A program made the translations under genes and the position numbers. Shown here in pieces: positions 50,681 to 58,740 of a DNA stretch of 64,000 nt. The DNA comes from Gammaproteobacteria bacterium (lineage in GTDB: Bacteria > Pseudomonadota > Gammaproteobacteria > Burkholderiales > Sulfuricellaceae). The stretch spans positions 124,001 to 188,000 of the forward strand of contig JAHJGO010000024.1 in NCBI GenBank assembly GCA_018824405.1, read 5' to 3'. The first letter of the stretch is position 1; every line of letters begins with the position of its first letter. The notes below the pieces were generated by a model that saw nothing but the letters and a program-made list of their open reading frames with translations, did not search any database and was not told where the DNA came from.

Positions 50681-50875
50681 TTACTCCTCTTCTACAATGA
50701 AATTGAACCCGGCAAAATCCGGGCGTTTCCGCATGGCGGCCTGTTCCGCCGGCGTTACCGGCTGCGCTGCGCCGCGAAGCCAGCGCCTCCCGCAAAACTG
50801 GATGTCGGGCGGGCCTGCGTGGTAGGCGATGCGGATGGATTTCGGCGCGGGTGCCGGTGTTTTTGGTGCCTTCAT
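50681..50875 (-). CDS. Small Pro/Ala-rich phage protein (64 aa)
   Basis: A 64-residue protein from the ATG at 50875. A Pro/Ala/Lys-rich start (KAPKTPAPAPKSIR) precedes a short aromatic-rich domain ending in acids. It overlaps Rz by 4 bases and precedes the tail tube gene. Its function is unknown. Confidence 0.5.
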   Translation of the reverse strand: MKAPKTPAPAPKSIRIAYHAGPPDIQFCGRRWLRGAAQPVTPAEQAAMRKRPDFAGFNFIVEEE

Positions 50876-51381
50876 GGCGATTCTCCTTGTTCGGTTATCG
50901 AGCACCGTCCGGGCCCGGAATCGATCAGCGTGTTAAGCCGCTCGGCGCAGGTTTCGTAGCCGAGGTTGGCGCCGGCAATCCAGTGAGCGATGTCGGTATC
51001 GGAGGCAGCCGGGGCGGCATCTTCTGGAGCAAGTTCTCCGGAATAGGGGCGCAGACCGGGCGCGGCGCCGGGCTGGAGCAGGCGGACAGTAGCGGTATTG
51101 AGACAAGGGCCGCCAGTCGTAACTTTCGGGACATATTTGATCACCTCCACAGTTTTGATTTGGATGGCGGATTCCGCCCTGGCCAGACGGCCTGAAAGCG
51201 CGTTGCCACGTTCGACCTCGGCGCGGTAGCGTTTGCCTGCCTCTTCCATGGCTGCGATCGTGGCCGCATCCGATGCTGACTTGTGCCACTTGTATCCAAA
51301 GCCCACGCCGGAGAAGAATAGAAGCGCGACCAGCGCCGCGGCACCAAGGATTCGATAAGGAAGCGGGATCAGGTTAAACAT
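50872..51381 (-). CDS. Rz-like inner membrane spanin
   Basis: A 169-residue protein with an N-terminal membrane anchor (residues 9-28) and a periplasmic helical domain with a KYRAEVERGNALSGRLARAESA coiled coil. It matches i-spanin layout. An Rz1-type lipoprotein gene is nested inside it in another frame. The pair would fuse inner and outer membranes at lysis. It lies after the endolysin and a membrane protein. Confidence 0.8.
   Translation of the reverse strand: MFNLIPLPYRILGAAALVALLFFSGVGFGYKWHKSASDAATIAAMEEAGKRYRAEVERGNALSGRLARAESAIQIKTVEVIKYVPKVTTGGPCLNTATVRLLQPGAAPGLRPYSGELAPEDAAPAASDTDIAHWIAGANLGYETCAERLNTLIDSGPGRCSITEQGESP
50925..51134 (-). CDS. Rz1-like outer membrane spanin lipoprotein (nested)
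   Basis: A 69-residue lipoprotein wholly inside the Rz gene in a different frame. A signal peptide ends in the lipobox LLSAC (Cys19), followed by a proline-rich segment (APRPVCAPIPENLLQKMPPRLPP) typical of Rz1. Mature length is about 50 residues. Nested Rz/Rz1 is a known arrangement. Confidence 0.8.
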   Translation of the reverse strand: MSRKLRLAALVSIPLLSACSSPAPRPVCAPIPENLLQKMPPRLPPIPTSLTGLPAPTSATKPAPSGLTR

Positions 51382-51958
51382 GGACGAAGCCCATTAGCGG
51401 ATTGGGGGAGAACACGTCCTGGACATAATCGTCGCGCTCGGTCGGCAACTTCCCTACGCGCAGGTAATAGTCCAGCACGTCCTTGAGTTTATATCCGCAG
51501 TAGAAGCGGAAACAGTGACTGCTGTTTCCCCACTGGTGCACGATGTACCAGCAGGTGCGGCGGCTGCCGTTATCCAGCGTGACGGTGATGCGCAATATCC
51601 CGCTGTGCCCGATGGGCCGGTTTGCCGTGTCCTTGTCGCCTTCCCACTCGATCGCACGGATCCGCGAATAGGGGAAGCCCATGACAAAATGGCTCCACCC
51701 GCCCAGGCTGTTGCGCATCAACCAGCGCAAGCGCCACAGAAATTCCCGTTCGTGACCATTGGCATGATCCGGCCCGCGCCAATAGGGGTCGCCATTGATC
51801 CCGTAAGTGGGTTCGTCCCACAGCATGGCCCAGCGCGGCAAATGCTCGTCGCCCGGCTTGCGTGTGCTCAGGGCCAGAGGGACCACGATCAGCCCAAGCA
51901 TCCACATGGGGATGTTGAGAAGTGCGCGTAAAAACGCCAGCAGGATGTCGGTGGTCAT
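51374..51958 (-). CDS. Membrane phage protein of the lysis region (194 aa)
   Basis: A 194-residue protein from the ATG at 51958, in a 4-base overlap with the endolysin gene. One or two membrane helices (about 4-32: ILLAFLRALLNIPMWMLGLIVVPLALS) precede a soluble domain with many Trp and His (MWDEPTYGINGDPYWRGPD, YIVHQWGNSSHCF). It resembles conserved phage proteins of unknown role in lysis cassettes. Confidence 0.65.
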   Translation of the reverse strand: MTTDILLAFLRALLNIPMWMLGLIVVPLALSTRKPGDEHLPRWAMLWDEPTYGINGDPYWRGPDHANGHEREFLWRLRWLMRNSLGGWSHFVMGFPYSRIRAIEWEGDKDTANRPIGHSGILRITVTLDNGSRRTCWYIVHQWGNSSHCFRFYCGYKLKDVLDYYLRVGKLPTERDDYVQDVFSPNPLMGFVHV

Positions 51959-52365
51959 GGATTGGCCTCGTATTGAAAATGCGGGAATTCCTTGAAGCGC
52001 TTCCAGTCGCCGGCCCACTTCAGCCCGCATCTGCGTCCGATCTCGCCCAGGCGCTGCCACAGCTCGCCATCCGCGCCGGACGTGCCCCACACCGGTTTGC
52101 CGTCGCGCATCGGCACCACGTCGAAGGCATCGGCCGCCGGAAGCCCGTTCAGCGAATGGTTGTGCATGCTCTGCCCCGGCATGGCGTTGGTGACGATCTT
52201 TCCCGGCTTGGTGCGGCCCATGGCGTAAAGCTCGGCCTGTTCCATCAGGCTGCGGTAGGTACAGGTCACCAGCACTTCAAGGCCCTCCTCGTGGCAGCGG
52301 TCCAGAAACTGCTCCGCCATGATGCGGCAGGGCCCCGAGAGGTCGGATAATTTACGGCTGGCCAT
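51955..52365 (-). CDS. Endolysin, M15 peptidase (VanY-like)
   Basis: A 136-residue M15-type D-Ala-D-Ala or L-Ala-D-Glu peptidase. The zinc ligands are the His in MHNHSLNG, the Asp in AADAFDVVP, and the His in FPHFQ near the end. The SLMEQAELYAMGR helix is typical. It cuts peptidoglycan at lysis. It overlaps the holin by 14 bases and has no signal peptide, so it needs the holin for release. Confidence 0.85.
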   Translation of the reverse strand: MASRKLSDLSGPCRIMAEQFLDRCHEEGLEVLVTCTYRSLMEQAELYAMGRTKPGKIVTNAMPGQSMHNHSLNGLPAADAFDVVPMRDGKPVWGTSGADGELWQRLGEIGRRCGLKWAGDWKRFKEFPHFQYEANP

Positions 52366-52666
52366 TGAATTTCCTTTCGGCCCATTTCTCGAACTGGAAT
52401 ATTGCGCGGCTGCCCATATGGCCGCTGATGCCTACCATGCAGGCCGTGATCAGCGGAGAAATCCCGGCAGACTCGCACAGCCAGAAGGTGATGAGCCCGG
52501 CAAAGGCCGAGGTCACCAGCTCGCCCATCAGCTCCATCAGGTTCCAGCTTCGCGCTGCGCCGGCATTCACCTTGCGGATGAAGCTCACCACGCCGCCCCA
52601 TGCGGATAGCGCGAAAACCCATGCGTAAGCCACCCAGCTATAAGTGGAAGGGTCCTTGTCGATCAT
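52352..52666 (-). CDS. Phage holin
   Basis: A 104-residue membrane protein with about three helices (AYAWVFALSAWGGVVSF, LMELMGELVTSAFAGLITFWLC, PLITACMVGISGHMGS) and a charged C-terminus. It fits LydA/HP1-type holins that time lysis. It lies directly upstream of the endolysin with a 14-base overlap. Confidence 0.82.
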   Translation of the reverse strand: MIDKDPSTYSWVAYAWVFALSAWGGVVSFIRKVNAGAARSWNLMELMGELVTSAFAGLITFWLCESAGISPLITACMVGISGHMGSRAIFQFEKWAERKFNGQP

Positions 52667-53079
52667 GATCCGTCCATCTCCATTTCAATTGTGATCCCGC
52701 CGTAGGGGTGCAGAAGCTGCCCGCTCTGCTCGAAGCCTGTCATGACCAGAGAGCAGAGCGCTGGCGGCAGTGCGCGCACGAATGCCTTGATCTCTTCCAC
52801 CATGGTGAATTCGGCATCTTCCACCTCGGCGGGGGTTTTGTTTTCCGCCAGCACGATCTGGCCGATGATCAATACCTTGTGCCGGCCATCCATTGCTTCG
52901 CGGCCGTTGTAGTTGGCATAGCCGCCTTCGCCGCGCGAAACGATAGTGAAGATGCCTTTCAGCAGATCCTCGCGCTTGCGTTGTTCGAACGACTGGAATG
53001 AGCGCGTCACTGCGCGGGCGGGGTAGAGCGCCGTCAGCGTGGATGCGATCAGGGCCATGCGGGCGCCGAGCACGCTCAT
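52663..53079 (-). CDS. Minor tail/head completion protein (138 aa)
   Basis: A 138-residue protein (SVLGARMALIASTLTALYPARAVTRSFQSF start) of the type lying after the HK97 gp10-like gene, probably a tail terminator or completion protein. It has a mixed alpha/beta pattern with GEGGYANYNG. It overlaps neighbours by 4 bases on both sides. Its exact role is inferred from position. Confidence 0.6.
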   Translation of the reverse strand: MSVLGARMALIASTLTALYPARAVTRSFQSFEQRKREDLLKGIFTIVSRGEGGYANYNGREAMDGRHKVLIIGQIVLAENKTPAEVEDAEFTMVEEIKAFVRALPPALCSLVMTGFEQSGQLLHPYGGITIEMEMDGS

Positions 53080-53615
53080 GATCCGAATGCCTCCCTGATT
53101 CCGGCTTCCACGCCTTCCTTCACCAGCGCCTCGACGCGCGGACGCATCTTCTCGGCGGTGGGGGCCATGTAGGGGTGCGGCTTGGTGCCGTGGGCGAAGA
53201 TGTAGCGGGCCAGCGCCCAGGAACGTGCCTGTAACTCGTCAACCTGCCCCTGGCGCTTGCCCGATCCCTTCTTGGCCAGCTTGAAACCACGTCGCGATGG
53301 GGTGTTGATGTAATCCAGCAGCGCCAGACGATTCGGGAAGTAGGATGCCTTCCCGGCTGCTGGCCCGGTGCCGTACTCGACGGCCGCGCCGTACTGCACG
53401 CCGGGCGCCACGACATAAGCCAGATGCCCGTCTTTTATGGAGCGAATCGAATCCTTCAGGGCAGACAAATCTCCCGGCGCGGCAATCTTCGCTTCGCGCG
53501 CAACTTCACCTGCGGCCCTCAAAAGGTATAGGTCAACATTCGACCCCATTACCCCCGGAAAATCGGCCAGCGCCTTCCGTGCTTCAGCGCTATCGATCTC
53601 GACCCGGATATCCAT
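53076..53615 (-). CDS. HK97 gp10-family head-tail protein
   Basis: A 179-residue protein from the ATG at 53615, which overlaps the preceding stop in TGATG. The HK97 gp10 pattern has VAREAKIAAPGDLSALKDSIRS, YVVAPGVQYGAAVEYGTGPAAGKASYFP and ARYIFAHGTKPHPYMAPTAEKM. These proteins join head and tail. The longer frame upstream is a shadow of the next gene. Confidence 0.82.
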   Translation of the reverse strand: MDIRVEIDSAEARKALADFPGVMGSNVDLYLLRAAGEVAREAKIAAPGDLSALKDSIRSIKDGHLAYVVAPGVQYGAAVEYGTGPAAGKASYFPNRLALLDYINTPSRRGFKLAKKGSGKRQGQVDELQARSWALARYIFAHGTKPHPYMAPTAEKMRPRVEALVKEGVEAGIREAFGS

Positions 53616-54244
53616 CAGGCGGCCCGCCGTTCGTATTCTTCCATCAGCGCCGAATACAGGTGCGACGGGGTGCCGTTGCGCGGCTGTCCGGACATGCCGT
53701 CGCGCACGGATACCGGCTTGCCGATATTGCGCATGGCCAGCTCGCGCATGGCCTCGGCCTGGGCGCGCAGCAGCAGCAGGCTGCGGTCTGCTGCCTTGAC
53801 CGTTGTTTTTGCGGCGTCGGCATCCACCGCATGGGCGGCGAAGTAATAGAACAGGAACTGGTTGCCGAGCGTGGCGATCTGCGCGGCTGTGGGCGGAACA
53901 GAGAGAGAAATCATGCGTGCGCCACCGACTTCTGTTTCGAAGGCATCCGGAAGTCGCCCCGGGTAGTTGCGCTCCCAAGGCCTTGGCGCGGCAATGGGCG
54001 CAATGCCCCAGAGCGATGATTTGTACATTACGAAATCATCCGGGGCGGCGTATTCGGACTGATCGGCTTGCAGCAGGAGCGTGCCCAGCAGAGTGCGCGG
54101 GCGGAAGCGCGTCAGATCCAGCGCGGAGGCATCCAGCATGCGCTTGAAGTCGCCATCGGTCTCGGCTGTGAAAACGCTCGCCGAGTCATGCAGCGAGCTT
54201 TTCAGGTCGGCGACCAGATCGGCCTGTGACATGGTTCCGGACAT
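53615..54244 (-). CDS. Head-tail connector protein
   Basis: A 209-residue protein with long helices (SQADLVADLKSSLHDSA, FLFYYFAAHAVDADAAKTTVKAADRSLLLLRAQAEAMRELAMRN) and a SEYAAPDDFVMYKSSLWG turn seen in head-tail connectors (HK97 gp6-like role). It lies between the capsid block and the gp10-like gene, as expected. Confidence 0.68.
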   Translation of the reverse strand: MSGTMSQADLVADLKSSLHDSASVFTAETDGDFKRMLDASALDLTRFRPRTLLGTLLLQADQSEYAAPDDFVMYKSSLWGIAPIAAPRPWERNYPGRLPDAFETEVGGARMISLSVPPTAAQIATLGNQFLFYYFAAHAVDADAAKTTVKAADRSLLLLRAQAEAMRELAMRNIGKPVSVRDGMSGQPRNGTPSHLYSALMEEYERRAA

Positions 54245-54250
54245 GCCTGA

Positions 54251-54718
54251 TTAACCAGCCTTACGCTTTGCAAACTCGACTTCGAGAGCGGCAACATAAT
54301 CTGGGTCGATGTTCACGTCGGTGCCGGCTTCCACGAGTGCGTCAGCAAGCGCTTCATCGCTCAGTTCGTCCACCTTGGCCAACAGATCAGCATTTGCAGC
54401 TTGGCTCAACTGAATCTCTGCGATGGCACTCAAGATGCCTTTGCGCGCCTGGCCTTGCTGCTCCAGCTCGCCCAAGCGATCGATGTCGGCAAACAGCATG
54501 CCATTCAGCGCCGCGACGACATCCTTGACGTTGCCTTTCAGAATATCGGTCAGCGGGTCGGCGACTTGCATCTCTGCTTTGGGCTCTTCTTCCTTGGCTG
54601 GTCGGTATTCCGCCGGCACCTGGTCTTCGTTGAAATGCCTGATCTCGCCGGCAGGGATCATCTGCCCGGCGACGTACATCGGCATCTTGGTGGTGTTCTC
54701 GATTGCAATCTTTTCCAT
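54251..54718 (-). CDS. Capsid-associated phage protein (155 aa)
   Basis: A 155-residue acidic protein. The first 45 residues form a small beta fold (NTTKMPMYVAGQMIPAGEIRHFNEDQVP) followed by a helical tail (DILKGNVKDVVAALNGMLFADIDRL, LADALVEAGTDV). Similar proteins follow the major capsid gene in Mu-like and related phages. It may decorate or stabilise heads. Confidence 0.62.
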   Translation of the reverse strand: MEKIAIENTTKMPMYVAGQMIPAGEIRHFNEDQVPAEYRPAKEEEPKAEMQVADPLTDILKGNVKDVVAALNGMLFADIDRLGELEQQGQARKGILSAIAEIQLSQAANADLLAKVDELSDEALADALVEAGTDVNIDPDYVAALEVEFAKRKAG

Positions 54719-54742
54719 GTGATTCTCCAGTTCCCATTCATT

Positions 54743-54780
54743 CCTCCCCCCTTCAAGGGGGAGGGCAGGAGGGGGATGGG
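54743..54780. other. G-rich hairpin/quadruplex-capable element
   Basis: CCTCCCCC/GGGGGAGG hairpin (54743-54764) followed by further G-runs to 54780, giving four runs of three or more G with short loops. It lies in the gap between the capsid gene and the next, like the element at 49414. Confidence 0.55.
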
Positions 54781-54785
54781 TTTAA

Positions 54786-57350
54786 TTACCGGTCAATCCG
54801 TGCGCTGGAGGAGTACAACACCACGCTGGTGAGCGCGGCCTTCAGCTGGGTCGGGGTGTGCAGGAAGATGAACTGGTCGCCGTAGGCTTCCTTCTTGCCG
54901 GTGAAGCGGCCATTCGCGTCCTTCTGGTCCTGCAGCTGGCCCATGGCCCATGGCTTGGCCATGCGGAAGCGGGTTTGCGCCCGCTCGCCGACGATCACGC
55001 GCTGGTCGCCCATGTTCAGGCCGGGGGAGTAGGCCTTGTATTGCGCCACGTCCTTGATCACGCCCAGGTTGCCGTCCATCGCCAGGCTGCTGCCGTTGCG
55101 GGCGCGGCTTTCCACGAAGGAATCCGCCTGCTCGACCGAAGTCATCACCGTGCCGCTCATCAGTCCGAAGTTGCACATGTGGCTGCGCTGGTCTTCGATC
55201 ACGGACTTGCGCAGGCCGAAGCGGTACAGGAAATCGTCCCACTTCGCGCCGACGGTGGCGGAGCCAAGATCGGTGTCGAACTTGTACACGTTGGTGGTGT
55301 AGGTGTAGCTGGACACAATCGCGTGGGTGTTGGTCGGGGCGGATGGCGCGCCGGCCGCATCCACAAAGTGGATCTCGCCCAGGTTGTAATCCATCCAGTA
55401 GTACAGGCCCGGCGTCTGCGTGCCGGTGCCGTCCCATGCCGTGATCCCGACTGCGTTGCTGGTGACCGTCACGCCGAAGAGCGTGCTGCCGACTTGCGAG
55501 CCTTGCAGGTCGTAGACAGCCTTGGGGCGCACCACCGGAAACTGGTTGGTGACAAAAATGCTCTTCGTGCCGTCTGCTGTGGCCACGGCCTCATTGGTCA
55601 CAGCGGTGCTGGCGTACTGGTCGGATGCATTCAGCTGCTCGTTGAAGATCATGGCTTCCAGATCCTCGGCGATGATGCGGTAGGCGTTGGTGGTGTTCTC
55701 GGCCACCGCGTCCCAGTTCACCAGCTGGCCGTTGGCTGTCAGGTAGCGCAGCTCGTCGGATACTTCGAATGCCAGCTTCTGCGGGATGATGTACGCGGTT
55801 TCCATCGCCTGCTTCACACCGGCGCGGGCAATCGCCTGGCCTTCGTATTTGCGCACGTTGCCGATGCCAGCCGCCGCGGTGTCGCGGTAGGAGTAGGGGA
55901 TCTGCGTGGTGGCTGCGAAAGCCGCAGTGCCGGAATCAACGAACTGCAAGCCCACCAGGCGGAAAAGCGCCTCGCGCAGCACGGTACGCTCGAAGGTGGC
56001 CGGGACTGCCACGTCGGAGACGATGGAATCGCCCGCAGCCAGCATCTTGTGCTCGGCGTGCAGCTGGCGACCGTTGGCCGCGTCGAAAGCGGCCAGCACT
56101 TTCTCTGCCAGCGCCTTGTTCTCAGGCTGCAAAGCTCCGCCTGTGGTGGCAAAGCGGCGGCTATCCGGCATGTAAGTAAGCCCGAGGCGGCGGTCGGCGA
56201 CTTCCTGCAGCGCATTGGCTTCGTTGCTTGAATCCACCGTGATATGCACGTTGCCGGCGGGGAAGGCGAAGCCCATCGAAGCCAGCTTGCGCGCGGCAAT
56301 CACTTCGTTGCCGTGCTTGATCTGCATTGCGGCCAGCGAGGTGACCTGTGCGGCGGTCATTTCCGGGGTGATCAGGTCGGCCACGTCGGCGGCCAGCGTC
56401 TTGCGGGTTTCTTCGTCCAGACCGGGCGCTGCGGTCAGTGCATCGGACAGCACTTTGAGATTGGCATCCTTCTTCTCGGACAGCGTCTTGGCGTCCGTAT
56501 CGCGCTGCGCCAGCGCCTTGACCACGGCGGTGTTCACATCGTCGGCAGTCATGCCAATGGCGGGAACGGAAAGCTGGATCGTGGTGGCCTTGTCGCCCAC
56601 TGCTTCGGCCAGTTGCTTGCCGATGGTGTCGAATTCGGCCAGCAGCAGTTCAGCCTTGGCTTCGTCGGTGGTGTCCGCCAGTGCCTTGTCGAAAGCGGCG
56701 ATCAGTGTGTCGATATTGGCCTGGGCCAGTTTCTTGGCGGCGAGCAGCGCGGCCAGTTTCTTGAGCATCTTGTCTTTCATGACTGAAATCTCCTGAAGTA
56801 GGGTAGTAGTGAGTTCTGGATGGAGCAGCACCGGACATCCGCTATCGGAATCGCACGAAAGCCTGACGGGATCGAGCCGCTTGATGACCGGACGCACGGT
56901 CAGCGCGGCACCCAACAGCAGCGGCCCGTGTTGGGCGCCCTGCTCGTTGTCCTTGAAATTCTCTGAATATTCTGCGGAGAGATAGGCGTAGCCTTTCTCC
57001 TTGATGGCCTCGACGCCGAAGGGTGTCCACTCGACCAGGGCGCGCAGGCGGTCGCCTTCCACCGCCAGCTTGGCCACCTTGCCAGCGGCACCGTTGCCCG
57101 GCTGGTGGTTCACATCGATGAAGATGTCCTGCCCGAAGGTGCGCGCATCGAAATTGCGCACCATGGAAAGCAGCATGTCGCGGGTGATGTCGAAAGCGCC
57201 GTAGCGCGGATCGGAAAACTTGCCTGTGCGGGTGACGGTCACCCAGGACGAAGTTTTTCCCTCCGCCAGCTCGGCACGGAAGCCTGAAAGAAAACGGATG
57301 ACGCCAGCAGCGCCGGAATCATCCGAGAGTCGAAAGGTGCGAACCTGCAT
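54786..57350 (-). CDS. Prohead protease-scaffold-major capsid fusion
   Basis: An 854-residue product. Residues 1-185 resemble a Mu I-type prohead protease (FGQDIFIDVNHQPGNGAAGKVAKL, YAYLSAEYSENFKDNEQG). Residues about 190-330 are charged helical scaffold. The rest is major capsid (SNEANALQEVADRRLGLTYMPDSRRFATTGGA to the C-terminus). At 56780 an internal ATG has an AGGAGATT site, so a 664-residue scaffold-capsid form may also be made. Most phages encode protease and capsid separately. Cleavage by the built-in protease should release the mature capsid. Confidence 0.8.
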   Translation of the reverse strand: MQVRTFRLSDDSGAAGVIRFLSGFRAELAEGKTSSWVTVTRTGKFSDPRYGAFDITRDMLLSMVRNFDARTFGQDIFIDVNHQPGNGAAGKVAKLAVEGDRLRALVEWTPFGVEAIKEKGYAYLSAEYSENFKDNEQGAQHGPLLLGAALTVRPVIKRLDPVRLSCDSDSGCPVLLHPELTTTLLQEISVMKDKMLKKLAALLAAKKLAQANIDTLIAAFDKALADTTDEAKAELLLAEFDTIGKQLAEAVGDKATTIQLSVPAIGMTADDVNTAVVKALAQRDTDAKTLSEKKDANLKVLSDALTAAPGLDEETRKTLAADVADLITPEMTAAQVTSLAAMQIKHGNEVIAARKLASMGFAFPAGNVHITVDSSNEANALQEVADRRLGLTYMPDSRRFATTGGALQPENKALAEKVLAAFDAANGRQLHAEHKMLAAGDSIVSDVAVPATFERTVLREALFRLVGLQFVDSGTAAFAATTQIPYSYRDTAAAGIGNVRKYEGQAIARAGVKQAMETAYIIPQKLAFEVSDELRYLTANGQLVNWDAVAENTTNAYRIIAEDLEAMIFNEQLNASDQYASTAVTNEAVATADGTKSIFVTNQFPVVRPKAVYDLQGSQVGSTLFGVTVTSNAVGITAWDGTGTQTPGLYYWMDYNLGEIHFVDAAGAPSAPTNTHAIVSSYTYTTNVYKFDTDLGSATVGAKWDDFLYRFGLRKSVIEDQRSHMCNFGLMSGTVMTSVEQADSFVESRARNGSSLAMDGNLGVIKDVAQYKAYSPGLNMGDQRVIVGERAQTRFRMAKPWAMGQLQDQKDANGRFTGKKEAYGDQFIFLHTPTQLKAALTSVVLYSSSARIDR

Positions 57351-57476
57351 CGAATCTCCAAAAAAGGAGCCGAGACAGACTGGGATGGGTGGTGGGTTTG
57401 GGTTGCCCGCCCCGGCTTATGACGCAGAATGCCGGGGGCGGCAAGACATATCACTACTAGGGGAATGGCGGAAATG

Positions 57477-57497
57477 AAAAACCCCGCCGGAGCGGGG
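57477..57497 (-). terminator. Terminator copy T4
   Basis: CCCCGC/GCGGGG with a T-run on the minus strand, one loop base different from T1-T3. It ends the single-gene unit at 57521-58069, before the capsid genes. Confidence 0.8.
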
Positions 57498-57520
57498 TTA
57501 TTGGAAATAAACCTTGGAAT

Positions 57521-58069
57521 TTAAATGCCAAGTTTATTGATCATCCGTCTGGACCAATGGACTTCAGGTTGGATTTCATTTTTTTCCCATCGCTTTGCGA
57601 GCCATTCAAATTCAATATAGAGTTTGTCACGTTGTTTCGCCCGTCTTAGTTCGGCGATATACCCAGAAAAAGCCTTCCAGTCGCGAATGACGACTGAACG
57701 TTTCATTCGCTTGTAGATTTCCTCGTCGAATGCCCCTTCCTTGATGCCGGATGCAATAAATTCATAGTTGTTCAGTACCGACTGGATGAATCCGTTCTCT
57801 GGTTTTGCGCAGTTTTGTCCGCATGAAAGCTCGGTAAAATTAACTTCTGTATCGTGGTATTTAGAAACTTCCTTCTTCGCATCAATGAGAAATTGATTGC
57901 TTGACTCATGTAATACGAGATCAATCGTCGCTCGTTTCTTTGCCTGGTGACTGTTGTTGTAAATTATGGCAATCGCACCAAGAGCACTAAAAACAAAGGC
58001 TCCTGTTTGTATCCAGAAGCCTGTTGTTTCACCGAGATAACGAATCACATCGACGGTCTCTGCCGCCAT
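57521..58069 (-). CDS. DUF4760-like membrane protein, phage cargo
   Basis: A 182-residue protein. One membrane helix lies at about 17-37 (FWIQTGAFVFSALGAIAIIYN) followed by a helical cytoplasmic domain (AKKRATIDLVLHESSNQFLIDAKKEV). This fits DUF4760. It lies alone between MuF-region and capsid genes, with its own terminator T4 and a 320-base upstream region, so it is an added, separately expressed gene. Confidence 0.7.
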   Translation of the reverse strand: MAAETVDVIRYLGETTGFWIQTGAFVFSALGAIAIIYNNSHQAKKRATIDLVLHESSNQFLIDAKKEVSKYHDTEVNFTELSCGQNCAKPENGFIQSVLNNYEFIASGIKEGAFDEEIYKRMKRSVVIRDWKAFSGYIAELRRAKQRDKLYIEFEWLAKRWEKNEIQPEVHWSRRMINKLGI

Positions 58070-58392
58070 CTAATCTTCCCAACCTTCACCGTATGTGTTC
58101 ATCGTGTTTACTCCTGACGCCATGTTGTTTATTCAGTTAAATGAGACTATCTCTTAGCCGGATAGTTCAAGTTCCGCAGTTTATATGGACCACGGCAATT
58201 TGCAATACAAGCAACATCTATTCCACATATTAATGTATGGTCTGATCCAGTAACCATGATAGCTGAAACTTTAGTCACGTCGGACGGATGCCAATGCCAA
58301 ATTGAAAAAATTGTACTTGTTGGCAGAGTTATCCACAGAAAATGTGGATAAAAAGACTCATGGCGATGTGGCGTGACTCAGTTAAAACGGTT
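58070..58392. promoter_or_regulatory. Intergenic region with inverted DnaA boxes
   Basis: No gene is seen in these 323 bases. TTATCCACA (58329-58337) and TGTGGATAA (58343-58351) are two perfect consensus DnaA boxes facing each other across 5 bases. The rest is AT-rich and probably holds the promoter of the DUF4760-like gene. Confidence 0.6.
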
Positions 58393-58740
58393 TTAGTGCA
58401 GTATCTGCTTGGAAATGTCATGCTCGATGCCGTCCTCTCCGGCAAAAATTGCCGTATCAGTATCCTCTTCTGCCGGGTATGCACTGGCGAGGTCTTCAGA
58501 AAGTATCCAGTCCTGCCCGAGCAGAACGGCCATCTCGCTGATGTTGTGCAGCGGATCCGTGATGTCGTAGCTGGTTGGGTAGGGGTGACCGGTTACGCTG
58601 CCTTCCTTCACTGCTGAAGCGGCCATGGAGATGACAAGGTCTGCGCCCGGTCCGCGCACTTCTCCGCTCTCGGTATCCCACTCGAATTCGAGTGTCTTCC
58701 GATGCCACACGGCAGGTTTGAGAATGTATTTACGGAACAT
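58393..58740 (-). CDS. Phage structural-region protein (115 aa), unknown
   Basis: A 115-residue acidic protein (MFRKYILKPAVWHRKTLEFEWDTESGEVRGP start). It overlaps the MuF gene by 11 bases and ends before the region with DnaA boxes. The family is unknown; a head-completion or accessory role is possible. Confidence 0.55.
   Translation of the reverse strand: MFRKYILKPAVWHRKTLEFEWDTESGEVRGPGADLVISMAASAVKEGSVTGHPYPTSYDITDPLHNISEMAVLLGQDWILSEDLASAYPAEEDTDTAIFAGEDGIEHDISKQILH

Noticed and set aside
53076-53978. A 300-codon reading that would extend the gp10-like protein upstream
   Set aside because: The added N-terminal part is an out-of-frame reading of the connector gene; the overlap start at 53615 fits the gp10 family.
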